A stretch of DNA of 64,000 nucleotides from Saururus chinensis. Lineage: Eukaryota > Streptophyta > Magnoliopsida > Piperales > Saururaceae. The notes beneath the pieces were generated by a model. The model was given only the letters and a program-made list of their open reading frames with translations. It was not told the origin of the DNA and searched no databases. Made by a program: the position numbers and the translations under genes. Within the stretch, counting starts at the first letter, position 1, and every line of letters starts with the position of its first letter. Shown here piece after piece: positions 24,965 to 36,823 of this stretch. Location: NCBI GenBank assembly GCA_035235625.1, contig CP141142.1:23260995-23324994 (forward strand), given 5' to 3'.

Positions 24965-25132
24965 AAAAACCACACCACAATAGGATTAGTGAGTTATATA
25001 TGAAGGGGGAGGGTGATTGTTAGATGATGTATTTAAATCTAATTATGCACTCTAGTGTTGTAATTTTTATTTTCCTGATGATGGGTTGTAATGTTTTGTC
25101 ACGAAATAGCCAAATGGGGGACTGTAAGAACA
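24965..25132 (+). mobile_element. Internal remnant with polypurine tract of the copia LTR pair
   Basis: Only ~168 bp separate the two copia LTRs. The last bases, 'gccaaatgggggac', directly precede the TGTAAGAACATT start of the right LTR and form a polypurine tract. No primer binding site is visible after the left LTR. The coding interior has been deleted, leaving a short LTR-PPT-LTR structure. Confidence 0.6.
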
Positions 25133-26345
25133 TTAGTGTCTTTATGTCATTATTAGCTTACTTTCATGATCAAAACAATGCCATTAATGTGTAGTTTGAG
25201 TCAGCTTACAGATTGAAGAATGATTTCTGAAGGTGGAACGAATGGAGCAAACAAATCCGTATTTTCGATAGGTAAACACACACACATATCACATTCATAA
25301 ATTTTAGGGTAAAAGAAACTTTAGGTTAAAGAAAGGTGTAGATTGCAGATTTGAATATTGAAATATCGAAATTTGGTCGAAACGTTCGATCACTGATGAA
25401 CTATAGCAGAATCTCCAAAAACTATGTGAGCAATCAATTGCTTCTGTGAACAATCAATATGCACCCAAAAACACTCTCTGTTAAACAAAATTGAGAGTTT
25501 AGTGATCGATCGTAGAGTAGAACCACTGAATGATGGAAGGGCCATAAGGAAAAAGAATAGGGATTGATCAATCTTCCTTTGGAAATGGTCAATCAAATGA
25601 GAGGGAAGTTTCCTAAATTAAGCTTTTTTGGTTTGTTTTGGTTCCTAGTTGGGGTCTTATTCCTTTTAAGACTTAGAAGTCTACAAAAATGCATTGGGAT
25701 GTTGTGAAGTGAACATAAAAAATCTAGAGAACTTGCGCGGAGTTGATCAATTAGAGGTTTAATATAATTGTCTTTTAGAATGAAAAAATTTCAAACATAA
25801 ATCAAAAAGAGTAATTAAAGGTGAGACGAGAGGACAAAATACAAGAAAGAAATTGTGTTTACTGAAGATTGTTGTTGAAAAGATCAAGAGATTAGAAGAT
25901 TCATTCCAAGGAGGAGATGAAAGATCTACTATGAACAAAGAGCACAAAGGAGGAGAAGATATGGCCAGTAAACACTAAGAAGTGGTTGTTTCAGGGTTCA
26001 AGAGTGGTGTGGAGAACCATCTATTTGAAGGAAAACAAAGTCTTTTTTCTTTGTAATCAGTAATTATGTAATCTCAAGATTACATAATGCACAATTTATT
26101 TGGACAGTGTCCCATGGCTTTTCCCTGGTTGAGTTTCCAAGTTAGAAAATTCTTATGTGTTTGTCTATTGATTTGATTACATAATTTTCATTAGAACACA
26201 TTAGAATTAGGCCTGTTAATTTGAATAAAATCTGTGCTTAGTTTGTTTTGAAAGGGGAAGACATGTCTTGTAACTTAATTATGAGTTAGAGGCAATTTAT
26301 TTTTCTTGGATTGTCTATGTCATACACATAGCTCACTAACCAACA
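25133..26345 (+). mobile_element. Copia-type LTR (right copy)
   Basis: Begins TGTAAGAACATTAGTGTC and ends 'catagctcactaaccaaca'. It matches 23,864-24,964 throughout at clearly reduced identity. The left copy's 'tctataaaat' is 'tctacaaaaatg' here, so its TATA box is probably lost. It contains several 'cgatcgat/caatcaatt' words. A matching target duplication with the left LTR was not found. Confidence 0.7.
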
Positions 26346-28560
26346 CTTAGAAGAATTTCATCCTCGAAATTCAACTATGCTCCTCTTTGAAAAGTTGCAA
26401 GTACCTCATACAAACTTCATACACTTGCTAGCATGTAGCTTCCTCTATTCCATCACGCTGCCAACAAGGTTTGACAAGTGGTATACTCCTTGTCCTCAAA
26501 ATCTTTTCCTTCAATCAAAAATGCTCATAGGTGCTTCAATGTAGGTCAAATTGTTATGAATCTCCAAAGGTTCAAAATCAGTAATGTGGGTCAATTTGGC
26601 TTCATACTTCCTGAGCATTGTGACATTAAATACATTATGACTATATGCTAATTTTGAACGATCTAATGAATATCAGAGATAATTTTCCCTTCTTGCCAAA
26701 TCACATTGCTCCCTTGATCGGTGATATCTTTAGGAACACATGATCTCCAACTTCAAACTCTAGGTCTCGATGTCGTGTGCCTACATAACTTTGTTGTCTA
26801 TTTTGGGCTATATGAAGACTCTTTCAAATGAACTAAACCTTCTCTATGGACTTTTGCATGATTTTTGGTCTTGTTTAGAGATGTTCTCTTACTTCATTCC
26901 AACACTATGATGATCTGCACAGTCACCCATAGAGTGCTTCAAATTGTGCCGTCTGAATGTTAGATTAATGTTGTTATTATAAGAGAAATCTACTAACGGT
27001 AGTTGAAAGTCCTGGTTACCCTTCCACTCTAGTGTACAAGCTCTCAATATGTCCACCAAAATCTAAATAGTCCTTTCAAATTAAACATCATTTTATGGGT
27101 GGTAAGCTGAACTAAAATGAGTTGTCATTCCTAATACTTTTTGAAAACTTTGTAAAAACCTAGAGGTAAAACGTGGATCCCAATCTAACACAATGGATAG
27201 TGGTACACCATGGAGTCAAAACAATCTCTTTGATGTAGAGAGCTGCCAATGCATTTAAATAAGTCATCATCTTTATGGCTAAGAAGTGTGTAGATTTGGT
27301 AAGTCTATCAACAGTTACTCACACTTAGTCACTTCCATTGGATGTCTTCAGTTGTTCTATGACAAAGTCCATTGAAATATTGTCCCACTTCCATTTAGAA
27401 ATTGGTAGGGGTTGCAAAATTCCAACTGGATGATGATGTTTTATTTTGACTTGCTTGCAAGTTAGACATTTAGCCACAAACATCGTAATGCCCTTCAAGT
27501 TGCTCCAATAAAAGTTCCATTTTACATCCTGGTATGTTTTTCTTCTTCTTGGGTGAATGAAAAACCTTGATAGATGAGCATCAGTAAGAATTTCATTCTT
27601 TTCACAAGGTTTCAACCCCTGCTAGTTCCAAGTCATGTGTGTCATAATTCTTTTCATGCGATTTCATTTGCCTAGAGGTGTAAGCCACCACTTTTCCACG
27701 TTGCATAAGAACACATGCCAAGCCTTGCTTTGATGCTTCATTATAATCAACAAATCCTTCAAACGTGACTGGGAGAATTAAGACAAGTGCTCAAGTCAAC
27801 TTCTTTAGTTTCTAGAAACCGTCTTCACATGCTTGGTTCTAGTAAAACCTTGCAATTGTTCCTGTAAACTTAGCCATTGGTGCAGCAGTGCGTGAGAACC
27901 CTTCTATAAATAGTTGGTGGTACCCTGCTAACCCCAAGAAGCTTCGAAACTCGGTTGCATTCTTTAGCCTTTCCCAATTCAATATTGCTTTAATCTTAGC
28001 TAGATCAACTAAAATCCATTTTTTAGAAATAACATGTCCCAAAAAGGTTATTTTTTCTAACTAGAAGACACATTTGTTAAATTTAGCATACAACTAATTA
28101 TTCCACAAATTCTAAATTGTAATTCTAAGATGTTCCATGTGCTCCTCCTTGTTTGAAGAATATATCAGGATCTCATCAACAAATATGATGATGAACTTGT
28201 TGAGGTACTGATGAAAGGTCTGATTGATTAGATCCAAGAATGCAGCAGGAGTACTGGCCAACCCAAATGGCATCACTAAGAATTCATAATGACCATAGTG
28301 AGTGCAAAATGGTGTCTTCGAGATGTCTTTTGGTCATATCTGGTACTAATGATAACTTGACTTCAAATATATCTTCAAGAACACTTGCGCCCTCTAGAGT
28401 TGATTGAAGAGATTGTCAAACTTCAATAAGGAGTATTTGTTCTGGACCATTGAGCAAAATCAAATTATCAAAAAATAAACCTCAATTACCACTTGTGATT
28501 TTAATATCCATCTAAGCTACCTAGTGGATCACCACATTATCCCTAGTCCAATTATCTTTC
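26346..28560 (-). pseudogene. Ty3/gypsy pol remnant (RT to integrase tail)
   Basis: On the minus strand, RT residues (YEFLVMPFGLASTPAAF, then IFVDEILIYS) lie at 28,450-28,130. The RT-RNase H junction is open at 28,042-27,839 (NATEFRSFLGLAGYHQLF). The integrase zinc domain is open at 27,615-27,325 (HPRRRKTYQDVKWNFYW, CLTCKQVK, WDNISMDFV). A C-terminal stretch with LEFEVGDHVFLKISPIKG lies near 26,750. The piece ends with NFEDEILL at about 26,350, the usual end of chromovirus polyproteins. There are many stops and frameshifts. Gag, protease and LTRs are missing. It is a different lineage from the element at 18,051-23,316, and its ends abut copia LTRs on both sides. Confidence 0.87.
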
Positions 28561-28579
28561 AAAGATAGGGACCACTAGA

Positions 28580-29740
28580 AATGGCTTCATTGCGTAGAAT
28601 TTTATTATGTAGAGGAAACAATTAAATCTACTACCTATGTGCACTCACAATGAATCAATCGATAAAACTATCAAGCATAAAGCATTCAATCTGCACATGA
28701 ACACATAATAATTTAATGTAGAAATCCCAAACTTGGGTAAAAAACCACGGCAGTTCCAACAAGGAACCAAATCAATGCACATCTAGTAAGTAAGACGATT
28801 ACATGACACAAGCAAACCACCAACCTTTGTTTTAACTCTAACACAAACTTTTTTGCTTAAATCTCCACAAATTCTTATTGTTGTTGGCCTTCAAATCTTC
28901 TCCTTTAAATACTTAAAAACTTTTCTTCCTCCTTCCTTCATCTTTGTCTTCTATTAGCCTTCAACATGCACCTCTTGTTGTATTGACTTTGTCCTTTCGA
29001 ATTCTTCAATCTCTTATTAAAGAAATTATGCATCTCCATCCTATGAAACTTCTGTGTGAAATCTCTTCTTTTAGCTGTGGATTAACTTCATGAATTCATC
29101 ATAGATCTTCTCTTCAAACTCTATGTGAATTCCCAAGGAAACCAAGAAGTATAGGTCTATCCCTTCTTCTCCAATTTTTTCTAGGCTTTTCTCTCTTTAA
29201 ATTTGTCACTCTTATCTTTTATATAGCAAAACAATTTTGGTCTTTGACTTCAACCAGATAAGAAATCCAATTTGGAATAACTTATTTAGGCCAACTAGAA
29301 CTATTAGCTATTGATTATTTTAGACACCAATCGATCTATCACTATTTTATGAATACGCAGAGCTGATCTAGATGGCCATCGATCATTTTATTCTTCATAT
29401 TGTCCAGTGATTGATTGATCCTACTGTTTAATTATAATTTTGACAGTTTTTCTCTAAAACCTCTTGAAAACCCTAAAATTACTTCTGAAACTTCTCCAAG
29501 TGCTTTTGGTATGTGAATGTAATCAGAATAAGCTTCAATAACCATCAACATTTTTTAGTCTCCATGGTTGAGCCATAAGAACAAGTCTTTTTCTATTCTT
29601 CAAGTCCATTAATTCCAAATATGACTCGACCACAACTACATCTAATTAGATTTTAAGACTATGTAGATACTAAATGTTTCTGGCATAATTTTGAAACAAA
29701 TTAGTCAATTAACCTAACATAAGACACATATATTCTTACA
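28580..29740 (-). mobile_element. Copia-type LTR fragment, inverted relative to the copy at 31,695
   Basis: On the minus strand it starts TGTAAGAATATATGTGTC at 29,740 and matches the plus-strand LTR from 31,695. Shared landmarks are 'gttcttatggctca', 'tcacttggagaag', 'gagatttaa-caaaa', 'ttggttccttgttggaact', and 'attctacgcaa-gaag' at the far end. Homology stops around 28,580, next to the gypsy remnant. No coding sequence. Confidence 0.7.
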
Positions 29741-30395
29741 TTCATATTTTTCTTTGATGTCAAGCGAATGAGAGCTTTAAACTAGCCTAGGCCAACCTAA
29801 GTACATAATGCTTCACCATCATCTTTACAAGGAAAATTCTTTTATAAAAATAAATATAAGAGTAAGATACACCTTTGACAAGTTCATGACACATTACAAG
29901 AAATTTTTTAAGCATTTTAATTTCCTAGATGGAAGTCTAGCAAGTACCTCTAATTAGATCACTAAGATCACTAGAAACTAAACTCTTAAGTCAGCAACTA
30001 TTTAAGAATACTTTTTTGAATTTCAATCTTGAACTTAATTGAATTAGTCATAATGTGAGAATGTTTTTGAAAAACAAAGCAATGCAACATCAAGCGAAAG
30101 AAAATAAAAAATTTATTCGCTTTCATTGGTGCATTCTCTCTTAATTAAAGTACATTGATAACACTTCATTGTGCTTCAGCATAATCGATAATTAAAAACC
30201 CTTAATCTTTGACCTGAACATTCAAAAACAACAACAAATAGGCTATGAACCAAAACATCTACTAAATTTTTTGAATTTTTGAGTTTTTAATTTTTTTTGT
30301 TTTTCTATTCAAATTCTATAAAAAACAGCCATAAAAATCCTTAAAAGGAGCTAAACTATGCTTATTTTTATTGTTTGATTTTTAATTATTTTTAG
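29741..30395. other. AT-rich non-coding DNA between LTR and accessory ORF
   Basis: No recognised motif. The last 60 bp are T-rich and end 'attatttttaggtgtc' just before the accessory ORF, which resembles a 3' splice site. Confidence 0.4.
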
Positions 30396-31226
30396 GTGTC
30401 AAAAAAATATTTTTGGACCATATCCACCTCATGTCAGTCTGCTTTTCCACTTCTTGTCAGACAATGGTATTCATCACTCTATTTGGAGGAGGATAGGAGT
30501 TTAGTTGGTGTAGCAAGAGGCATCCATATGAGAGTTTCACTTGATACCATTGCTGAGGTCATCAGATGTGAGAGGAGACCACTCATGTATCCACAGTTTG
30601 TTGGATATGCTTTTCCATCAAATAGTGAATTTATAGGGTCTTTAATGGGTTTACATAGAGGTCCAGAGCTGAATATTTCATTACTTGCTCACTCCCTGAC
30701 ATGAGATTATCGTCTTCTACATGTCATCGCTCAGTATGACATCTAGAGTGCTTGAAAGGAGAGAGTTAATTGCACGATGACATGTACACTTCATCTCCTA
30801 GAACAGCCCGAGCTTTAGTTGGATCTACCCTCTATTATCTTTGGATACATGAAAACTTTCCTTCATAGCCACACACATGAGATGTTACCCTACCCTTACA
30901 TATTATGTAGGATTTTCACAGTGATTCATATTTGGATTCCTAGAAGAGAGTCTACTTTAGTTGATATGGGGCCGATTGCTGCTACAATGGTTCGATGAAT
31001 GCTTTCTCACCACCGAGGAGATGCAGTGGAGCCACAAAGTCTAGGTGAGGCACTAGCACCTATTGATGATTCATATAGACTAATCACCATTGCTGAGTTT
31101 AGAGCTTATCAAGATGTGGTGATGGAGAGACTCAGAGACGTCAATTACATGCTCGAAGATAGATTTCTACATGCTAACAGTGAGGGGGAGCAATCTAATG
31201 ATTCTAATGCTGCCAAATATGATTGA
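30396..31226 (+). pseudogene. Accessory retrotransposon ORF, resembles 'putative plant transposon protein' family
   Basis: Open pieces at 30,396-30,704 and 30,999-31,226 belong to one reading region interrupted by stops. The first contains VRQWYSSLYLEED, VARGIHMRVSLDTI and YPQFVGYAFPSNSEF. The second ends in a short acidic, Ser/Asn-rich tail (NSEGEQSNDSNAAKYD). The 'FY-NL ... VRG--V--S---I' pattern resembles the plant-specific 'putative plant transposon protein' domain (PF20167). That is from memory of the family, not a search. Position fits a 3' accessory ORF: ~470 bp downstream come a polypurine tract and a copia-type LTR on the same strand. The function of such ORFs is not known. The copy is broken. 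Confidence 0.5.
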
Positions 31227-31694
31227 TGATGTTTTCTATATACTTTGTATCAATTTCTCATATATTCCTTGTTTAAACATGTTTCAGTTCAATTATTGTT
31301 CATTATGTCAATGAGATGTAGTTTGAAACTCATTTTATGTTGAAATATGTGATGGACATGGTGATGTGATGATTGTTATATATATTTTCATGTCTTTTGG
31401 TGATCATAATAACTTGATTGTGCTTCAATGATTATTTTTTGTTAGAAAGGGGGAGAAATGTTTAATGAAAATCAAAGTAGTACTATGCAAATAAATTTTA
31501 TTTTTTAGTGTGCAAGATAAGTATAGAGTTATGCAAGGCTTTTCAAGATCAATTCCAAATGAATCTATGTTAAGTCTTCGAGTATCAAGTTATTTTGTAC
31601 AATTTGAAAGTCGATGCACTATGTCAAGAGTTGTAATTTTATTTTGATTTTCAAATGCGTAGTGTTTTAACAAGAAATAGCCAAAGGGGGAGAT
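31227..31694 (+). mobile_element. 3' untranslated region and polypurine tract of copia element
   Basis: AT-rich non-coding DNA ending 'agccaaagggggagat', a textbook copia polypurine tract, directly before the LTR. It links the accessory ORF to the LTR that follows. Confidence 0.6.
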
Positions 31695-33260
31695 TTCAAG
31701 AACATATGTTTCATATGTCAGGCTAATTGGCTAATTCCTTTATCAAAATTATGTCAAAACCCTTGGGTATGTACAAAGTCTTAAAATCTGATTAGATGAA
31801 TTGTGGCCAAGTAAAATTTGGAATTAATAGTCTTAAAAAATAGGAGCAGATGTGTTCTTATGGCTCAAGACTAAAGAATGTTGAAGGTTTATAAAGCTTA
31901 TTCATAACACATTCACATACCAAAATCACTTGGAGAAGTTTTAGAAGTGAATTCAAGGGTTTGATGTGATTTTAAGGCAAAAAGGGCAAAACTATAATTA
32001 AACAGTACTATAAATCGATCCCTAGATAATGTACTAAATAGAACAATCGATCGGCACTTAAATCAACCTTGCATAAAATTAAGTTGAGAGTTATTAATCA
32101 ATCACTTCGGATATTGATTAATTGCTCGAAGTATCGTGTATTAAGAAAATAGTGAAAGATCGATTGCTATATGAGACGATCGATTGTGAATAGTTTTAGT
32201 TGCCCCAAAAAAGGTCATTCTGGATTTATTTTATTTCCTAGTTGTAGCTAATGACCTAAATATTTTTGGAGACCTATATAAAGAATAAGAAGTGATGAAT
32301 TTAATGAGGGGAAAACCCAAAGAAAAATAGAGGAAGGATGTGTACCTTTGCATATTGTTTTCCTAGAAGAATTCGCGTAGAGCTTAAAGAGAATACCAAT
32401 GGTGAATTTATGAAGTTATTCCACAACTGAAGAGAAGAGATTTCACATAGATGTTTCATAGGAGTTGCAGCAAATTTCCAATGGGAGATTAAAATTTTCA
32501 ATAGACCAAAGTCAATACAATAAGAGTTGTTGAAGGCTAGAAGAAGACAAAGACAAAGCAAGGAGGAAGAAAAGTTTCAAGTACTTGAAGGAGAAGACTT
32601 TAAGGCTAGCAACAACAAGAATTTGTGGAGATCTAAACAAAAGGAGTTTATGCTAGACTCGAAATAAAGGTTGATGTTTTGTTTGTGTCATGTAAATTGT
32701 CTTACTTACAAGTAGTGCATTAATTAGGTTCCTTGTTGGAACTGTTGTGGTTTTTTACCCAAGTCTAGATTTCTACGTTAAATCATTGTGTGTGTATGTG
32801 TGGATTCAATGCTTTAAGTTTGATAGATTGATGCATCGTGAGTGCGCTTTGAGAGAATATTTACTTTTCTACTTTATTAGAAAATTCTACGCAAAGAAGT
32901 CATATCTCGTAGTAAGTTTGAGGCAATGAGGTGATTGACTAGTTTGAGTTGACATATATTAAACTCATATGTGGTTAAGGAAGATTGATCTTCAAGCCTT
33001 GAAGAATAAATTAGGTAAGGTAAGGAAGTCCACCTTAGATTGCCTTGGAATTGGTTGGCTAGGCAAGGTTAAGGAACTTAACATCTCTAAGTAAATAGAT
33101 TGATTTGGTTTTGTCCATGATTGAATACTTTCTATCTTATGGGGACACACATGTTTTAGGTTTTATTTCATTTTTACTTTGTTTTTCATGTTAATTTTAA
33201 TCATAGGTTTTAAATGAAAAAAATGGAGAATCTTTAAAAACACAAACAAATTAGTTGCAG
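31695..33260 (+). mobile_element. Copia-type LTR (3' copy)
   Basis: Starts at the polypurine tract ('ttcaagaacatatgtttc', with the usual TGTAAG mutated) and matches the inverted LTR at 28,580-29,740. A TATA box 'ctatataaag' lies near 32,274. The segment 33,080-33,260 also matches 52,385-52,575, so I extend the LTR to about 33,260. The right end is not sharply defined. Several 'cgatcgatt/aatcgatcgg' words lie 70-300 bp upstream of the TATA box. Confidence 0.65.
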
Positions 33261-35232
33261 CTTTTTACTTACTTTACAATCAGGTTTTTGATGTTCTTGA
33301 TTTGTTCAGCTATTGAGATTAAAGATCATTAACTAACTTATGAGCTAACAAACATTATGATGTACGGTCAATGTACCTTAACTACATGAATGATACACTA
33401 AGGAGAGTGAAGATAGACTGATTTTCTTTTGATTAGATGTTGTAATTATCTATTTTTCTAATCTTGCACACATAATGTTTATATTCAAATCAATTTTATG
33501 AGTGAAAATAAATGGACAATTCCTAGGCATTAGTTGACTTAGGAATTTTGATTTTAGGGATGTCATGGTGATCAAATTAGAGGAACTTGCGCTTGACTTC
33601 TATTTATGATTTGATGCAATAAAATTTCTTATAATATGCTTTCAATGGTTGTAAATTATGTTTACTTTATCAAATTATTCAAAGAAATTATCCTCATAAC
33701 GATGAAAGGGAATGACTACCTATTTAGGTCAATGTAGGATAATATGAAAGCTCTTATCCACTTGACATCATAAAAAAAGATATATTAAACAAGACTGAAA
33801 ACAATGAATTATGAAAGTTGAGAGGATTCAAAAAATGTCAAACCCTAGAAAAATGATTTGAGAAAAAATATCATAACACATAAAAGGGCATGGGAATATT
33901 ATTTTTTAGTTTTTTTTTTTTAGAAAGCAATATTCATAGATTCTACCTAAAGTAAGTCAAAAAATGAAAGCTATTTCTTTAATAGGATCTGAACAAATTT
34001 GTCTAAATTGAACAAGAATGATCTTTGCAAGACTCATGAGTGAAAGAGACTAGAGTTAAAATATTTGTGGTTTCTTTAAAAATAAACAAAAGGGGATTAA
34101 AATGTTAAAAAGAAGAAATAAAAATTGAGAATCATAATTTGTGGATTCACATAAACTAAAAGAGAATTAATGAATTCTGTCAAGACAACTCAACATTGTT
34201 TATTTTGACTAAAATTTCTTAGGTTTGAATTATGGAATTTATTAAATTTTTTTTTAAGTTTTTGAATTTTACAAAAAGAATTAATTTGTTCAAAACTGAT
34301 CAATCGCTGTCTCGTTTTCATGTATGGACATTCACACTTAAAATGGCAAAAGCAATATGATCCCCTCATTTGCTTCCAAAACAAAAAGTGGAAGTCATTG
34401 GATGGTGTCCAAGGCATTTTTGGTGGGTTTCATATGCAAAAACATGAAAATAACAATCCAATTTCATCGAATCACACACGGCCAAGGTAAGACTTGAACC
34501 CAAACTTTAGATTTTTATTGTTTTTTCAGTGATTTCAAATATTTTTGAACTATTATGAATGTTTTAATGGGCTAGGTCTACTTTATTTCAAAGTTTCATA
34601 CAAATTCATCAACTAGGAATTGAGTTTCCATCGATTTTCATTTCATTTTTTGAAAATTTTCCCAAAAGTTTGAGATTTCAAAATTCATGATTTTTTTGAC
34701 AACAATGCCAATAAATAGCACTCTGATTGGCCCATTTGGCAATGAAAGAAAGCTAGTTTAGTAGAAGTGGCAACTCGCATAAAGATTTTTCATTTAGATT
34801 TTTACCGGAGTCACGACAAACATGATTGATTAGCATTTCAAGTGTTGTGAATATAACTGAGCTAAGCATATTTCTAGCATACCAGTTCTTCGACAACAAA
34901 GCCAATAAATAGCACTTTAATTGGCCCATTTGGCAATAAAATTTGAGTTCCTGTATGAATTATGCCTTTGAATTTTGAATACAGCAGATGGACCGGTGAA
35001 GTACATTTTTCTATCATGAAAGTTCTGGCATTAGTTGCTCGCAGTACTCTACTACCTCACTGACATTCTGATTTTTTATCCGGTAAGAGTAGTAACCAGC
35101 ATCATTCCAATTAATTAGTTATGCATTGCTCGTTATTTTTGGTTTTGAATTAGTTATGCCCCTGTTTTAATTGATTCTTCCCTATTGTTATTTGATGATA
35201 TACAAACTTATGATTAGTGGTGCATTGTTTCA
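33261..35232. other. AT-rich intergenic DNA with one short direct repeat
   Basis: No gene recognised. The only clear structure is the direct repeat of ~50 bp at about 34,698 and 34,889. Open frames here (for example 34,190-34,417, minus) lack any domain. Confidence 0.5.
34698..34940 (+). repeat. ~50-bp direct repeat, two copies
   Basis: 'gacaacaatgccaataaata' and 'gacaacaaagccaataaata' begin at 34,698 and 34,889, and both continue 'gcact--attggcccatttggcaat'. Their spacing is ~191 bp. Confidence 0.75.
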
Positions 35233-35521
35233 GGATAATATTAAAAAAAATATTATTTAAATAATATTAAAAAAAGAAATAATTATCAATATCACAAAGA
35301 GCAGAAAATAATTTTCAAAATAGGGTCTTGTGGTCACCTAGGTGTCAGCGAAGCACGAGCGCCTATGTGGCTTTTTAAAAAAAAAAATTAATTTCATAGG
35401 GACGAAAAATTTCTAGTGATTTCATACTTCTTGAAAGATGATATCAATATTGTACAGATTTTGCAAAGGACGAAATAGTAGTGTAATGATTTCTTCCTTA
35501 CAAAATTAGTACAATACTAAT

Positions 35522-35893
35522 TTGTTATCTTTCTCTCCTCTCACCTCTCTCTTCTCCCTCTCTCCTCTCACCTCTCTCTTCTCACCTCTCTCTCCTCTCT
35601 TTTCTCTCTCTCTCCTCTTTCTCTCCTCTCTCTCTTCATTCACTCTCCCCTCTTTCTCTATCCTCACTCTCTATTCACTATCTCTCTCCTCTCTACTCCC
35701 TTTCTCTCCTCTCTATCTCTCTCTTCACTCTCTCTCTCTCTTCATTCTCTCCCTCTCCACTCGCCCTCTATTCACTCTCTCCTCTCTCTTTCGGCTATCA
35801 CTCTTCTTCACACATTCTCTCTCTTCACTCACCCTCTCTCCACTGTCTCTTTCTTCTCTTTCTCTTCTCTCTCTCCTCTCCTCTCTTCTAAAG
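35522..35893 (+). repeat. CT-rich (CTCTCT)n tract
   Basis: About 370 bp of irregular CTCTC/TTCACTC repeats forming the left arm of the fold-back. The 130-residue Ser/Leu-rich open frame across it is a by-product. Confidence 0.95.
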
Positions 35894-35939
35894 GACAAAA
35901 TTAATTTATTTTAAAAAAAATATTTCATAACTTCATCCT

Positions 35940-36108
35940 TTAGAAGAGAAAGAGAGAAAGAGAAAAAGACAAGAGAGATAGCCAAAAAAGAAATGAGAGA
36001 GTGAATAGAGAACGACGAGAGAGAGTGAATGAAGAGAGAGAGGAGAGAAAGAGGAGAGAGTGAGTGAAGAGTGAGAGAAGAGAGAGGAGGATAAGAAGAG
36101 AGGATAAA
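35940..36108 (+). repeat. GA-rich (GAGAGA)n tract
   Basis: About 165 bp of GAGAG/GTGAATG repeats, complementary in kind to the CT-rich tract, so the transcript or single strand could form a long hairpin. Confidence 0.95.
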
Positions 36109-36380
36109 TTAGTATTGTATTAATTTTATCCTTATGAAGGATAAAATGAGTACAGTATACTGATTTTGTCCTATGTGAAATAAGTTTAATAATAATTGTA
36201 TCCTTTAGAAATATAAAATTTAATTTTTTTTAAAAAAAAACCATGCAAACGTGAGCTCTTGGTTGGCGCATACGTGGCCAAAACGGACACTATTTTAGGA
36301 ATTATTTCCATCTCTCCGTAATTTGACAATTATTTTTTAAATATTATTTTTTAAAAAAACCTTTACAATATTATTGTTCC

Positions 36381-36814
36381 TACTTGGCTATGCACAACAT
36401 AATTACTCCCTCCCTCCTATATTAACAATAATATTTAAAAAAATAATAATTTTTATTAAATAGTGAACTCTCATTTAAGAGAAGAAAAAATAATGTTATG
36501 ACACACTTTTGAAGGTACCTAACCACTTAAATTTAATGAAATGAAGCTATTAATATAGAACATATTTTTTTCAAATTGGGCTATTATTTTAGGATGAAGA
36601 GAGTACTTTTTATGTTTTTTGTAATAGATATTTGGAAGCATTAGTTCCCTTTGGAGGTGGGCTTGCATTAGGCAAATAGTGGCCTCTGCTTCATAGTGTG
36701 AAACAAGCTTCAATATGAAGGGGGGCTTGCATTATTCATCTTAAAGTGATATTTCAGTGTTGGTTGAGCCTCACAATCCATAATAGGAATGGGGGATTTT
36801 TTTTAATAATGAGT
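36381..36814. other. Short spacer between the two TIR elements
   Basis: AT-rich. Contains 'gggcttgcatta' twice (about 36,658 and 36,723). No gene recognised. Confidence 0.5.
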
Positions 36815-36823
36815 TTATCTATA

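Larger units (their letters stand above)
35233..36380. mobile_element. Non-autonomous fold-back TIR element related to the neighbouring MULE
   Basis: The two ends are inverted copies: 'gaaaataattttcaaaatag..gt..tgg(t)cacc' on the left against 'aggaattatttccatc' and 'ggttggcgcatacgtggcc' on the right. Inverted similarity continues inward through 'aaaattagtacaatactaattt' (35,500) and its partner at ~36,110, with a CT-rich arm facing a GA-rich arm. The outer ~150 bp resemble the TIR of the MULE at 36,824-43,695 in the same order (AT-rich end, 'aaataattttcaaa-tggtgttc', 'ccacgcaagcgcc', poly-T, 'gacgaaa'). No coding capacity. I could not find a matching 9-bp target duplication, so the exact ends are uncertain. 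Confidence 0.65.

Noticed and set aside
7690-26354. GAAGA as target duplication of the copia LTR pair
   Set aside because: GAAGA precedes the left LTR, but on the right it begins several bases after the LTR end, so the match is probably chance.
35522-35914. 130-residue open frame as a Ser/Leu-rich protein
   Set aside because: It is a translation of the CT microsatellite and has no non-repeat content.
35224-36389. 9-bp target duplication of the small fold-back element
   Set aside because: The flanks ATTGTTTCA and TACTTGGCT do not match for the ends I could place.
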